From: Endozoicomonas montiporae CL-33
GTDB taxonomy: Bacteria; Pseudomonadota; Gammaproteobacteria; Pseudomonadales; Endozoicomonadaceae
Length of the DNA: 64,000 bases
Reading direction: 5' to 3'
NCBI RefSeq assembly: GCF_001583435.1
Contig: NZ_CP013251.1
Location: 2,625,617-2,689,616, forward strand
The position numbers were made by a program, and so were the translations under genes. This document shows, one piece after another, positions 10,195 through 19,342 of this stretch (position 1 is its first letter; each line of letters starts with the position of its first letter). The notes beneath the pieces were generated by a model. It saw only the letters and a program-made list of their open reading frames with translations, was not told where the DNA came from and made no database searches.

Positions 10195-11592
10195 CTAACC
10201 GACAGCAGTTTCAACCGGCGTTAATGTGAAGCCCATATCTTTAGCCTTCTGCTTCAGGGTTTTTAAAACTCTTTCTCTGTAACGCTGCTCAAAGTATTCC
10301 TGACCTTCATCTACATACTGGCTCCCATGCTTGAGCATACTGTAAACCAGCCTTGCCAGCTTATGCGCTGTTGCCGTAATCGCCTTTGGAGCACCAAGCT
10401 TGCTTCGCATTCTTCGGTAATAAGCACCCAAAGCACTTTTTGATCTGGTCAGTGAATAAGCCGCCAACCTGAATGCTGTTGCGGCTGCGCCTGGCAAACG
10501 CTTGGTTTTCCGGTTCAGAACTTTACCACCGGATATTTTGGTTCCGGGGCAGAGCCCTAACCAGGAGGCAAAATGTTTAGCGGAAGGCCATCGACTCATA
10601 TCCAGACCGATTTCTGAAACAATCTTCAGAGCCGTATTTTCGTCGATGCCGTCGATATCAGTCAGATCGACACCGCTCACCCGGTTGAGCTCTGAACGCA
10701 CATCAAAGTCTGGAGCGCAACGGGACTTCCGTTTTTTTGAAGGCTTATCTGGCGTAGAAGGCTTTTGAGAGTCTTTATCATCTTTGCTGTCAAATGTGTT
10801 GAGCTTCTGTTCCAGAGCTTTGTCACAAGCCCTGATTTTTTCATCATAAGTATCGTAAAGTTCAACAGCTTGCCGCAGAGCAAATACATGCTCATCCCGG
10901 TAATGCCCCTTCAGGGATTTGGCGATTTCTTCCTCGGATTTTTTGCAGTGCTTGTCACGATATCTGGCCAGCTCCACAGGATTCCGCTGCCCATTCAGTA
11001 TGGCGCGGATAATAGTCATACCGGTTTTTCCGGTAATATCAGTCACCACATTATCCAGTAACAGATTCATCTGTCGAAGTGCCTTTTGCATATGCTGGAT
11101 GTGGGAAGCACGGTAGCCAACAAGAGTGTCACGTTGTCGTCTATAGGATCGCAATGAACAAACCTGTTCATCCGGGCGGAACGCGCCATTGAGCAATCCG
11201 TAAGTATGTAGCTGCAAAAGCCATTGGCAGTCCAGAACATCAGACTTACGTCCGGCAACATTCTTTACATGTCGTGCATTGACCAGCTTTACGTCAAGTC
11301 CCCGGGATTCCAGTATTTCAAACGCAGGTATCCAGTAAATCCCGGTTGACTCCATCACAACGGTGGTAATGCCAAGCTTTACGAGCCAGTCAGCCATAGC
11401 TTCAAGGTCTGCGGTAAAACAGCCAAATGAACGCACCGGTTGTTCATCTAACTCTTCTGGCACTGCAACAAAGTGTGACTCTGACCCGATATCAATACCG
11501 GCGGCAAAGAGATTGATTTTCTCCAGATGTCCAGCAATACGCTTTTTGACTCTGTCAGAATGGGAACGGTTGGATTTGCTGCGGCGAGACAT
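10195..11592 (-). CDS. IS110-family transposase (DEDD recombinase)
   Basis: A 465-residue transposase. The N-terminal RuvC-like DEDD domain shows AAGIDIGSESHFVAV, TTVVMESTGIYW and the D..D of RKSDVLDCQWL. The C-terminal Transposase_20 domain shows VSGVDLTDIDGI, FASWLGLCPG and the serine-bearing region. A charged Lys/Ser linker of about 35 residues (around residue 270) separates the two. Nearly identical to the transposase at 34828-36225 apart from a few substitutions, for example S for Y in the RKSD segment. Confidence 0.93.
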   Translation of the reverse strand: MSRRSKSNRSHSDRVKKRIAGHLEKINLFAAGIDIGSESHFVAVPEELDEQPVRSFGCFTADLEAMADWLVKLGITTVVMESTGIYWIPAFEILESRGLDVKLVNARHVKNVAGRKSDVLDCQWLLQLHTYGLLNGAFRPDEQVCSLRSYRRQRDTLVGYRASHIQHMQKALRQMNLLLDNVVTDITGKTGMTIIRAILNGQRNPVELARYRDKHCKKSEEEIAKSLKGHYRDEHVFALRQAVELYDTYDEKIRACDKALEQKLNTFDSKDDKDSQKPSTPDKPSKKRKSRCAPDFDVRSELNRVSGVDLTDIDGIDENTALKIVSEIGLDMSRWPSAKHFASWLGLCPGTKISGGKVLNRKTKRLPGAAATAFRLAAYSLTRSKSALGAYYRRMRSKLGAPKAITATAHKLARLVYSMLKHGSQYVDEGQEYFEQRYRERVLKTLKQKAKDMGFTLTPVETAVG

Positions 11593-11862
11593 GGTTTACC
11601 CTCTATACTTCCGTGCGAAGGCATATCCGGATATGGGGCTGTCGATGATTCGCATTCTTCCGAACGAGATCGCATATTGCGTCATCAGTGATGTTGTCGC
11701 CAGCTCCCCGACCACGCTTTCAAACGGGCAAAAGGCACCAGTGTGTTTACGGTCTCTGGTCCGGATATGTCTTCCTTTCTATCATAGGCATGTAGGCAGT
11801 AGTTGGGAGAAAAGTTACTCATAGATGTTCAGCCGGGGGCCCGGCTTGGAGCGCTTTCAAGA
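11593..11862 (-). ncRNA. putative IS110 bridge-RNA region (non-coding left end)
   Basis: This 270-base stretch upstream of the transposase is conserved almost base for base with 36226-36495 although it has no convincing ORF. IS110-group elements are known to encode a structured bridge RNA in this position that pairs with target and donor DNA. A strong stem near the end (CCGGGGGCCCGG) is visible. Assignment rests on position and conservation, not on a folded model. Confidence 0.45.
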
Positions 11863-11956
11863 TGCTACGTTGTTGTCGGCGTTCGCTCACCCCGATCACC
11901 TACTACTCGTAGGCTCACGGGGCTTCGTTCACTTGTCGCCTAGTAGCATCTTGAAA
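11855..11956. repeat. 102-bp palindromic intergenic repeat at the IS110 border
   Basis: Perfect 14-base arms TTTCAAGATGCTAC / GTAGCATCTTGAAA enclose an imperfectly self-complementary interior (CACCCCGATCACC / CTCACGGGGCTTC). The left arm overlaps the end of the IS110 element, so the element appears to have inserted at the edge of this repeat. No coding potential; it looks like a MITE- or REP-like unit. Confidence 0.7.
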
Positions 11957-11973
11957 TCCAATAGGTATATCCT

Positions 11974-12465
11974 CTACAGCTTTAACTTGAAGCCTTCATG
12001 GGAATCCACAAACCCCAGGTTTCGATAGAACTTCAATGCTTCAGGCCGTTGTTTGTCTGAAGTCAGTTGCACCAGATTGCACTGCCTTTCTCTGGCGCGT
12101 TCGATGGACCATTGCACAAATTCTGTGCCCAGACCCCGACCTCTGAAGTCACTGTGAACCCGCACACTTTCTATCAGACAGCGCCAGGAACCGGTATGGC
12201 TCAGGTAGGGGATAAAGGTCAGCTGCAGCATGCCTGCAATCCGCTGGTTGTATTCAACCACCATCAGTTCATTATTGGGGTCTTCAAGAATGGCTTTCAG
12301 TACCGCCTGATACCGGGGATTGACCGGTGATGAGGTGTCTTCCCGCAGTTGCCCCAGTTTGTCATCGGCCAGCATGGCAATGAGGTCAGGCAGATCGCTG
12401 GTTTCAGCATGTCTATAGCTAAGGCGATAGCTATGTTTTTCGCTCAATGTATCGTTCGGTTTCAT
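11974..12465 (-). CDS. GNAT-family N-acetyltransferase
   Basis: A 163-residue GCN5-related acetyltransferase. It shows the YRHAETSDLPDLIAML N-terminal strand-helix, the acetyl-CoA loop VHSDFRGRGLGTEFVQWSIE (R/Q-x-x-G-x-G/A form) and the C-terminal EALKFYRNLGF motif. The substrate cannot be told from sequence. It lies downstream of ppsR on the same strand with a 34-base gap and could be co-transcribed. Confidence 0.88.
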   Translation of the reverse strand: MKPNDTLSEKHSYRLSYRHAETSDLPDLIAMLADDKLGQLREDTSSPVNPRYQAVLKAILEDPNNELMVVEYNQRIAGMLQLTFIPYLSHTGSWRCLIESVRVHSDFRGRGLGTEFVQWSIERARERQCNLVQLTSDKQRPEALKFYRNLGFVDSHEGFKLKL

Positions 12466-12499
12466 GCGCGCTCCCTGTTACAGCCGGAACAGGTTACCT

Positions 12500-13357
12500 T
12501 TATTTCAACCGTCTTTCTAATTCGGTCAGCGCCATGATTCGGGTGGCGATTTCTTCTACCGAGTAATCCGTACTGTTGATGGATGGAATTCGTTCCTGAC
12601 GGTACATCTGTTCAACGTTTGCCACTTCGAACTGACACTGTTGCCTTGAGGCATAACGGCTGTTGGGTTTTCGTTCGTGGCGAATGCCGGCCAGCCGACC
12701 GGGGTGAATGGTCAGCCCGAACAGTTTATGACGGTGGGGTTCCAGTGACTTTGGCAGCTGGGTGCCGGATTCAAGGTCTTCTTCGGTGATGGGGTAGTTC
12801 GCGGCATAAATGCCAAATTGCAGGCCCAGATAAATGCAGGTCGGGGTTTTGCCCGAGCGAGACACCCCCAGCAGGATAATATCGGCTTTGTCGTAACTTC
12901 GGGTTCGGCAGCCGTCGTCATTATCCAGGGCAAACTGCACCGCTTCAATACGACGATGATAACTGTTGTTGCTCTGGGTCGAACGTTTCTGTCCGGCCTG
13001 ATACAGCGGATGCTGACCAAACTGTCGCTCAAGCCCCGGTAAAAAGGCCTGGAACAGGTCAATCACATAAGCACCACTGGCATGCATCATGCTACTCACT
13101 TCTTCATTAAGGACGGTCATAAAGAGTATGGGCTGGGTTTGCCCGTTTTCTCTTGATTGGTCAATCAGTTCCAGTGCCTGTTCGGCTTTTTTAACGGTGT
13201 CCACATAAGGGAGGGTGACATGCCTGAATTCAGGGCTGGTGAATTGCGCCAGCAGGCTCTGCCCAAAAGACTCGGCAGTGATGCCGGTGCCATCAGAAAT
13301 AAAAAATACGTTGCGATGCACAAAAAATACTCTTTTAGTCGGTTCAGGGTATTTCAA
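12500..13357 (-). CDS. ppsR: PEP synthase regulatory protein (bifunctional kinase/pyrophosphorylase)
   Basis: A 285-residue DUF299-family protein. The N-terminal RNVFFISDGTGITAESFGQSL and the P-loop GVSRSGKTPTCIYLG are diagnostic. It inactivates PEP synthase by ADP-dependent phosphorylation and reactivates it by Pi-dependent dephosphorylation. It is divergent from ppsA, its target, as in Pseudomonas and E. coli, which makes the call firm. Confidence 0.95.
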   Translation of the reverse strand: MKYPEPTKRVFFVHRNVFFISDGTGITAESFGQSLLAQFTSPEFRHVTLPYVDTVKKAEQALELIDQSRENGQTQPILFMTVLNEEVSSMMHASGAYVIDLFQAFLPGLERQFGQHPLYQAGQKRSTQSNNSYHRRIEAVQFALDNDDGCRTRSYDKADIILLGVSRSGKTPTCIYLGLQFGIYAANYPITEEDLESGTQLPKSLEPHRHKLFGLTIHPGRLAGIRHERKPNSRYASRQQCQFEVANVEQMYRQERIPSINSTDYSVEEIATRIMALTELERRLK

Positions 13358-13418
13358 TTAATAACAAAATCGCACATATTATACCGATGTCGAGGTGCTG
13401 AGTGTAGATTCCGTTGCC

Positions 13419-13585
13419 TTAGAAGCTGTTCACGATCTTATTGAGGGCTGCAAATGTCGATAAATTGCCCCTGTTTTTTGATCTCATTCGTTGCGTAGCA
13501 CCACTACGCGCCTCATGAGATCAAAAAACAGCAACAATTTCTCACCATTTTCGCTTTCCTCAAAAGATCATGAACAGCTTCTTAA
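13419..13585. repeat. about 165-bp palindromic repeat between ppsR and ppsA
   Basis: TTAGAAGCTGTTCACGATC at the left is matched by GATCATGAACAGCTTCTT at the right, and the centre (GATCTCATTCGTTGCG / CGCGCCTCATGAGATC) also folds back. The same arm, AAAGATCATGAACAGCTTCTA, recurs at 36576-36597 beside the second IS110 copy. It therefore behaves as a dispersed MITE-like family. It sits in the divergent promoter region of ppsR and ppsA. Confidence 0.7.
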
Positions 13586-13726
13586 AGGGTTGTTCGAGCG
13601 CATTTTTCTGTGGTTTGTGACTGGCAGAAACAAAGTGAACAGCGTTTAAGGCTTCTGGGTTGTATCGGGAATAAGTGAAACAGCAACCGCGTGTTTACAG
13701 GGGAAACGCGCCAGAGGAAAACGATT

Positions 13727-16129
13727 GTGGCTAGTTCTTCAAACAGTTCGATAGAGAGTCCATTTAATAATTTCGTTGCCAGTCTGGATTCATTGGGTGC
13801 CAACGATGTAGAGCGGGTGGGCGGCAAGAATGCATCACTGGGTGAAATGATCAGCAACCTGAGTGGTGTCGGGGTCAGAGTGCCGGGGGGCTTTGCCACT
13901 ACTGCAGAAGCGTATTGTGACTTTCTTGAAAGTAATGGACTGTATGACCGAATCCATGACGTTCTTGATGACCTGGACATTAATAATATCCGGGCGCTGG
14001 CCACAGCCGGTGCACAAATCCGGCACTGGATTATGTCCGAACCATTTCGCCCTGAGCTTGAGCATGCGATTATTGAGTCTTACCAGTTATTGTGTGGTGA
14101 GCAGGCCGATCTTCCGGTCGCAGTACGTTCATCGGCAACGGCAGAAGATTTGCCGGATGCTTCGTTTGCCGGCCAGCAGGAAACGTTTCTGAACATCCGT
14201 GGCGCCAAAAACGTGTTGCACGCGGTAAGAGAGGTGTTTGCTTCCCTGTTTAATGACCGGGCCATTGCTTACCGGGTGCATCAGGGCTTTGATCATCGCA
14301 ATGTCGCGTTGTCTGCGGGTATTCAGCGCATGGTTCGTAGTGAAACCGGTGCTGCCGGCGTCATGTTTACCCTGGATACCGAATCAGGATTTGAAGAGGC
14401 TGTATTTATTACGTCGTCTTACGGACTGGGTGAAACCGTGGTGCAGGGAGCCGTGAATCCTGACGAGTTTTACGTTTATAAAGAAGCGCTGAGAAAAGGT
14501 CGTCCGGCAATACTCAGACGTAATCTGGGCAGCAAGGCCATCAAGATGATTTATGGACGAACCGGTACGGCTGGACTGTCAGTGAATACCGTGGATGTTG
14601 ATTTGTCCGACCGCGATCGTTTCTCCATCAATGATGAAGATGTGTTGGAACTGGCCCGTCAGGCTATGACCATTGAGCAGCACTACGGTTGCCCAATGGA
14701 TATTGAGTGGGCAAAGGGCGGCGATGATGGCTTGCTGTATATCGTTCAGGCACGTCCGGAAACGGTTCAGAGTCGTTCAGGCAACCGGCTGGAAAGCTAT
14801 CGTCTGCTGGAAAAAGCTGAACCATTGGTGGAAGGCCGCAGTATTGGTCAGCTTATTGGTCAGGGACGGGCACGGTTGATTTCCGACCTGAACGATATGG
14901 ATTTGTTACAGGAAGGCGATGTACTGGTCACCGATATGACCGACCCGGACTGGGAGCCGGTGATGAAGCGTGCTTCAGCCATTGTCACGAATCGGGGTGG
15001 ACGAACCTGTCATGCGGCCATTATTGCCAGAGAACTGGGTATTCCCGCCGTAGTGGGCTGTGGCGATGCCACCAGAGCGGTTGAAGAGGGTAAGGATATC
15101 ACCGTGTCTTGTGCGGAAGGCGACATCGGATTTATTTATCCGGGGTTGTTGAATTTCGAACACAATGTGCGTGATCTTCAGCAGATGCCGGAATTGCCTT
15201 TTAAATTGATGATGAATGTGGGGAATCCGGATCGGGCATTCAGCTTCTCCCGTTTGTCTAACAGTGGTGTTGGTTTGGCAAGGCTGGAATTTATTATTAA
15301 TAAAATGATCGGGGTGCACCCGAAGGCATTACTGAATTTCGAGACTCTGCCCGATAATGTGAAGCGAATTGTTTCCGAGCGCATAGCTGGTTACAAAGAC
15401 CCTGTCTCTTTCTATATAGACAAACTGGTAGAAGGTGTAGCTTCTATTGCAGCCGCGTTTGCTCCGGAAAAAGTGATTGTGCGGTTGTCTGATTTTAAGT
15501 CCAATGAGTATGCCAACCTGATTGGCGGCTCTCTCTATGAACCCGATGAAGAAAACCCGATGCTCGGTTTTCGAGGTGCTTCGCGTTATATCTCCGAGTC
15601 TTTCCGGGACTGCTTTGAGCTGGAATGTATTGCCATGAAGCGGGTGCGGGAAGAGTTGGGGCTGGATAATGTCGAGCTGATGGTGCCTTTTGTTCGCACG
15701 CCGGATGAAGCCAGACAAGTGGTGGAGCTTATGGAAGGCTTTGGCTTGAAAAGGGGTGAGAATGGTTTGCGCCTGATCATGATGTGTGAATTGCCCTCCA
15801 ATGCCCTGATGGCTGACGAATTTCTGCAATACTTTGATGGCTTCTCCATTGGTTCCAACGATATGACCCAGCTGACCCTCGGGCTGGATCGGGACTCCGG
15901 CTTGATCGCCCACCTGTTTGATGAGCGTAACAGTGCGGTGAAGCAACTGTTGTCCATGGCGATCAAGGCCTGTCGTGAGCAAGGCAAATACATTGGTATT
16001 TGTGGCCAGGGGCCGAGCGATCATCCTGATCTTGCCCGCTGGCTGATGGAGCAGGGTATCGAGACCGTTTCCCTGAATCCTGACTCGGTGGTTGAGACCT
16101 GGTTATATCTTGCGGGTCAATCGAACTAG
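13727..16129 (+). CDS. ppsA: phosphoenolpyruvate synthase
   Basis: A protein of about 800 residues that makes PEP from pyruvate and ATP (gluconeogenesis). The N-terminal ATP-grasp domain contains [13 protein letters not shown] and [20 protein letters not shown]. The phosphohistidine domain contains [19 protein letters not shown] with His at about residue 429, and the C-terminal TIM barrel contains [14 protein letters not shown] and [11 protein letters not shown]. The frame is open from a GTG at 13691, but AGAGGAAA six bases before GTG 13727 favours that start. Regulated post-translationally by the divergent ppsR product. Confidence 0.95.
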   Translation: MASSSNSSIESPFNNFVASLDSLGANDVERVGGKNASLGEMISNLSGVGVRVPGGFATTAEAYCDFLESNGLYDRIHDVLDDLDINNIRALATAGAQIRHWIMSEPFRPELEHAIIESYQLLCGEQADLPVAVRSSATAEDLPDASFAGQQETFLNIRGAKNVLHAVREVFASLFNDRAIAYRVHQGFDHRNVALSAGIQRMVRSETGAAGVMFTLDTESGFEEAVFITSSYGLGETVVQGAVNPDEFYVYKEALRKGRPAILRRNLGSKAIKMIYGRTGTAGLSVNTVDVDLSDRDRFSINDEDVLELARQAMTIEQHYGCPMDIEWAKGGDDGLLYIVQARPETVQSRSGNRLESYRLLEKAEPLVEGRSIGQLIGQGRARLISDLNDMDLLQEGDVLVTDMTDPDWEPVMKRASAIVTNRGGRTCHAAIIARELGIPAVVGCGDATRAVEEGKDITVSCAEGDIGFIYPGLLNFEHNVRDLQQMPELPFKLMMNVGNPDRAFSFSRLSNSGVGLARLEFIINKMIGVHPKALLNFETLPDNVKRIVSERIAGYKDPVSFYIDKLVEGVASIAAAFAPEKVIVRLSDFKSNEYANLIGGSLYEPDEENPMLGFRGASRYISESFRDCFELECIAMKRVREELGLDNVELMVPFVRTPDEARQVVELMEGFGLKRGENGLRLIMMCELPSNALMADEFLQYFDGFSIGSNDMTQLTLGLDRDSGLIAHLFDERNSAVKQLLSMAIKACREQGKYIGICGQGPSDHPDLARWLMEQGIETVSLNPDSVVETWLYLAGQSN

Positions 16130-16167
16130 GCGCCCTGTTTCAATCGTTTTCTTTTCTGGTCTTTTTT

Positions 16168-16191
16168 CAGCGTGTCCTCAGGGGCACGCTG
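16168..16191 (+). terminator. hairpin downstream of ppsA
   Basis: CAGCGTG–TCCTCAGGGG–CACGCTG is a perfect 7-bp stem, preceded by a T-run and followed by CCTCTT. Probable terminator separating ppsA from the H-NOX gene. Confidence 0.5.
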
Positions 16192-16270
16192 CCTCTTAAA
16201 ATCCCTCCCTATAAATTCTGCTTACGGTGCCGCTAATTTAGGTAAGTTCCTTCCTGCAGGTCAGACACCA

Positions 16271-16819
16271 ATGAAAGGTGTGATATTTACTGAGTTTATG
16301 GAAATGGTCGAAGACCGTTTCTCGGTAGAAGTGGCAGAAGAGATTCTTTCGGCTGCGAATCTTGAATCCAATGGTGAATACACTTCTCTGGGTACCTATT
16401 CCCATGAGGAAGTGTTGAATCTGGTGACGTTGCTCAGTGAAAAAAGCGGGCTTGCAGTGGGGGATCTGGTACTGGCCTTTGGTGAGTATCTGTTTGGTCG
16501 TTTTGCAACGATCCATGCAGAGTTCTTTGATGGTGTTACTTCCGGTTTTGATTTCATGGAAAAAGTGGAGGATTACATTCATATTGAAGTTCAGAAACTT
16601 TACCCGGATGCTAACCCACCCAAGCTGACATGCACCCGTGATGATGATAAGAAAATGCAGCTTCACTATCGCTCTCATCGTCCTTTTGCGTCAGTGGCTG
16701 AAGGTCTGATTAAAGGCTGTGCTGTTCATTTTAAAGAAGATATTGCGATTGACCGTCAGGATCTTCCGGGCACAGGGCCGGGAACGGAGGCGGTGTTTGT
16801 GATGGAAAGACGATCCTGA
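16271..16819 (+). CDS. H-NOX heme nitric-oxide/oxygen-binding sensor protein
   Basis: A 182-residue stand-alone H-NOX (HNOB) domain. The MKGVIFTEFMEMVE start is the family signature and fixes the ATG, although the frame is open from 16172. The proximal heme-ligand histidine is His104 in YIHIEVQKLYP, aligned with the sGC beta and Shewanella H-NOX ligand. The Y-x-S-x-R heme-propionate motif is YRSHR (residues 133-137). Such proteins bind NO and regulate an adjacent kinase or cyclase. The next gene, 27 bases downstream, is a hybrid histidine kinase, the usual partner. Confidence 0.92.
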   Translation: MKGVIFTEFMEMVEDRFSVEVAEEILSAANLESNGEYTSLGTYSHEEVLNLVTLLSEKSGLAVGDLVLAFGEYLFGRFATIHAEFFDGVTSGFDFMEKVEDYIHIEVQKLYPDANPPKLTCTRDDDKKMQLHYRSHRPFASVAEGLIKGCAVHFKEDIAIDRQDLPGTGPGTEAVFVMERRS

Positions 16820-16846
16820 TTCCTTGCGCAGGAGCGATACTTGGTC

Positions 16847-18313
16847 ATGGATGCTGAAGCCTGGAAAAAACGTTATCAGCGTGAAAAAACTGCCCGCAAG
16901 GCGGCTGAAAGTATTGCCGAAGAAAAAACACGGGAAATATTCTTCCGAAATCAGGAGCTGACGAAACTGGCAGCCAGCCTGGAAGAGGCCGTTAAAGAAA
17001 GAACCAGTGAGCTGGAAGAGAAAAATATTAATCTGGAAGAGCATCGGGATAAACTGAAGAAGCAGCGGGAAATGTTGCAGGAAGCTAATCAGGCACTGGA
17101 AGAAAAAGCCGCTGAACTGGAAAAAATCAGTCGATATAAGTCCGAGTTTCTTGCCAATGTCTCCCACGAGTTACGAACGCCATTAAACAGTACCATCATT
17201 CTTTCCAAACTGATGGTTGAGAATGCCGAGGGCAGCCTCAGTGCCGAAGACCAGCAATCTATATCAATCATTTATAACAATGCCAATGAATTATTGGAGA
17301 TCATTGAAGACATTCTGGACATGTCAAAGGTTCAGGCGGGTGAGTTGAGTATCCATATGGAAGACGTTTCTATCAGGGAGTTGTGTCAGGCGCTTGAAGA
17401 CCAGTTCAGACCGCTAGCCGACGAAAAGTCACAACAATTCAGTATTGACGTTGATGAGAATCTTGGGGAATGGATCAACACTGATCGAAAGCGATTGAAG
17501 CAGATTCTTAAAAACCTGCTGTCCAATGCCTGTAAATTTACGCCAGAGAAAGGGCAGGTGAAGCTTCGGGTTTTTAAAGATGTTTGGAATCCTGACACAG
17601 ACTATACCTCAGAGAGTCTGAACTTTTCGGTCTCTGACACAGGCATCGGCATCCCTCTGGATAAGCAGAAAACCGTTTTCCAGATGTTTAAGCAAGCCGA
17701 TGGCAGTACCAGTCGGCAGTATGGTGGTACCGGGCTTGGTCTGGCTATTTGTCGTAAACTGGCCGATTTGATGGATTCACAGCTGACTCTGGTCAGTGAC
17801 CAGGGGCAGGGTGCAACCTTTACCCTTTCGCTTCCGCCTGGCTCTTTACTGCCTGATATTGATGAACATCGCTCTTTGGGCGGCGACAGTCAGTTTTTTA
17901 TCAATGCTGATGAATTCGAGCCGGAAGAAGGGGTTGAATTCAACGAAGAAACAGTATTGCTGGTGGATGACGACCTCCGAAACAGCTTCGCACTGTCGCA
18001 ACTGCTTCAGAAGTACGGGCTGAAGGTGTTGCTGTCCGAAAACGGGAAGCAAGCCCTTGACCTGATGGAAACGGAACGACAGGTTGATCTTGTGCTTCTG
18101 GACTTAATGATGCCGACGATGGACGGCTTTGCCATGCTGGAACAGTTAAGAGGTCGCTATGAATACCGGATGCTGCCTGTGATAATGCTGACGGCCAGCA
18201 CCGATGATGCTGATGAAAAACGCTGCAGACTGGCAGGTGCAGACGACTACCTGACCAAACCAGTGGCTGTTTCAGAACTTCTTGATTGTCTCAATCGCTG
18301 GCTGAGTGTCTGA
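16847..18313 (+). CDS. hybrid sensor histidine kinase/response regulator, H-NOX partner
   Basis: A protein of about 489 residues. Residues 1-95 form a charged coiled coil with no membrane segment, so the kinase is cytosolic. HisKA has its phospho-His at residue 107 (NVSHELRTPLNS). HATPase_c follows (NLLSNACKFT, DTGIGIP, GGTGLGLAICRKL), then a C-terminal receiver (VLLVDDDLRNS, phospho-Asp in VLLDLMMPTMDG, LTASTDD, Lys in YLTKPV). ATG 16847 is used; an in-frame TTG at 16841 is closer to the GGAG ribosome site. There is no separate sensor domain, which fits input from the co-transcribed H-NOX protein. The output regulator is not in the window. Confidence 0.9.
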   Translation: MDAEAWKKRYQREKTARKAAESIAEEKTREIFFRNQELTKLAASLEEAVKERTSELEEKNINLEEHRDKLKKQREMLQEANQALEEKAAELEKISRYKSEFLANVSHELRTPLNSTIILSKLMVENAEGSLSAEDQQSISIIYNNANELLEIIEDILDMSKVQAGELSIHMEDVSIRELCQALEDQFRPLADEKSQQFSIDVDENLGEWINTDRKRLKQILKNLLSNACKFTPEKGQVKLRVFKDVWNPDTDYTSESLNFSVSDTGIGIPLDKQKTVFQMFKQADGSTSRQYGGTGLGLAICRKLADLMDSQLTLVSDQGQGATFTLSLPPGSLLPDIDEHRSLGGDSQFFINADEFEPEEGVEFNEETVLLVDDDLRNSFALSQLLQKYGLKVLLSENGKQALDLMETERQVDLVLLDLMMPTMDGFAMLEQLRGRYEYRMLPVIMLTASTDDADEKRCRLAGADDYLTKPVAVSELLDCLNRWLSV

Positions 18314-18316
18314 TAC

Positions 18317-19342
18317 CTACTTATTCATGAGTTCCAGAAACAGCCCCTTATCTATGTTACCTCCTGTTGCAATAACAACAACAGACTGCCCATTGAATTG
18401 CAGGGGATATTGCAACAATGCGCCCAGAGCGATAGCGCCACTGGGCTCGAGTACCAGTTTCAGTTCTTCAAACGCCATCTGAACGGCTTCAACAACATAG
18501 TGCTCTGACACTTGTAACCCTTTAACCCCGGTCTGACGAACCACCTCAAAATTAGCTTTTCCCGGGCTTCGGGACAGCAGTGCATCGCAATGACTCAGGT
18601 TTTTTCCCGGTGCGCGACTGAGCTGGTCAACCAATAGGGACTGATTCATGCCGGCGTAGCCCTCCGGTTCAATGCCATAGACCTGTGTTCCCGTATTAAA
18701 GGTATCAAACAGAAGGCTGCAACCAGCGACCAGACTGCCACCACCCACCGGACAGAGTAAACTTTGGCACCGGGCCTGTTTTTCCTGAAGCTGATGCACC
18801 AGCTCAACACCTACTGCACTCTGTCCCTTGATGATTTCCGGGTCATCAAAGGGGTGCAGTAACACCGAACCATTCTGTGCTGCGATGTCTTCCGACAGTT
18901 TCTGAGCTGCTTCTTCTCTGGAGGGTTCAATTTGTTGGCAGAGAACGACCTGAGCACCGAGTTTTCTGGCACTGCAGATTTTATTCTCGGGAGCATCGGC
19001 AGGCATGACCAGTGTGACTTTGACGTTGAGTATTTTACCTGCGGCTGCCAGCCCTCTGGCAAAATTGCCGGATGAATAGGCGGTGACGCCCTGTTGCCTC
19101 TGCTCGGGTGTCATTTGCAGTAGTCGATAAATGGCACCTCTGAATTTGAATGCACCTGTTTTCTGCAGTGATTCTGCCTTAACCAACACTTCGCCATGGA
19201 TCAGTTTTGACAGTGACTCTGCGACCAGTAGTGGTGTGACGCGGGTATAAGGCTGTTGCTGTTGATAGATCTTTCTAAGCAAGTCTGATGCTGGCAGAGC
19301 AATTTGTGTTGAAGATATAGTTGAAGGCATAGTTGGAGGCAT
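18317..19342 (-). CDS. PLP-dependent threonine/serine dehydratase-like enzyme
   Basis: A fold-type II PLP enzyme. The PLP lysine motif is KTGAFKFRGAI and the GSSGN-like loop is SSGNFARGLA. Further motifs are VMPADAPENKI, the glycine-rich phosphate cup PVGGGSLVAGCSLL, GIEPEGYAGMN and the C-terminal ATGGNID. There is no C-terminal ACT domain, so it resembles catabolic threonine dehydratase or serine racemase; exact substrate unknown. The frame is open to 19438, but that first stretch is low-complexity and built on short DNA repeats. ATG 19342 or 19330 is more likely. Its stop lies three bases from the kinase stop, convergent. Confidence 0.8.
   Translation of the reverse strand: MPPTMPSTISSTQIALPASDLLRKIYQQQQPYTRVTPLLVAESLSKLIHGEVLVKAESLQKTGAFKFRGAIYRLLQMTPEQRQQGVTAYSSGNFARGLAAAGKILNVKVTLVMPADAPENKICSARKLGAQVVLCQQIEPSREEAAQKLSEDIAAQNGSVLLHPFDDPEIIKGQSAVGVELVHQLQEKQARCQSLLCPVGGGSLVAGCSLLFDTFNTGTQVYGIEPEGYAGMNQSLLVDQLSRAPGKNLSHCDALLSRSPGKANFEVVRQTGVKGLQVSEHYVVEAVQMAFEELKLVLEPSGAIALGALLQYPLQFNGQSVVVIATGGNIDKGLFLELMNK

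Larger units (their letters stand above)
10154..11862 (-). mobile_element. IS110-family element, copy 1 (complete)
   Basis: Boundaries come from comparison with the second copy at 34785-36495. Identity begins at CTTCTGAGTAACTCCC and ends at GGAGCGCTTTCAAGA, with unrelated flanks. No inverted repeats or target duplication are visible, as expected for IS110. It contains one transposase gene and about 270 bases of non-coding sequence upstream of it. Internal divergence from copy 2 is low, so transposition is recent. It lies directly after prpF, and its other end abuts a 102-bp palindromic repeat. Confidence 0.85.

Noticed and set aside
11363..11824. A 153-codon plus-strand ORF over the IS110 left end
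   Set aside because: It is antisense to the transposase start and runs through the conserved non-coding left end. Its repetition at 35996-36457 follows from the IS being duplicated. The composition is not protein-like.
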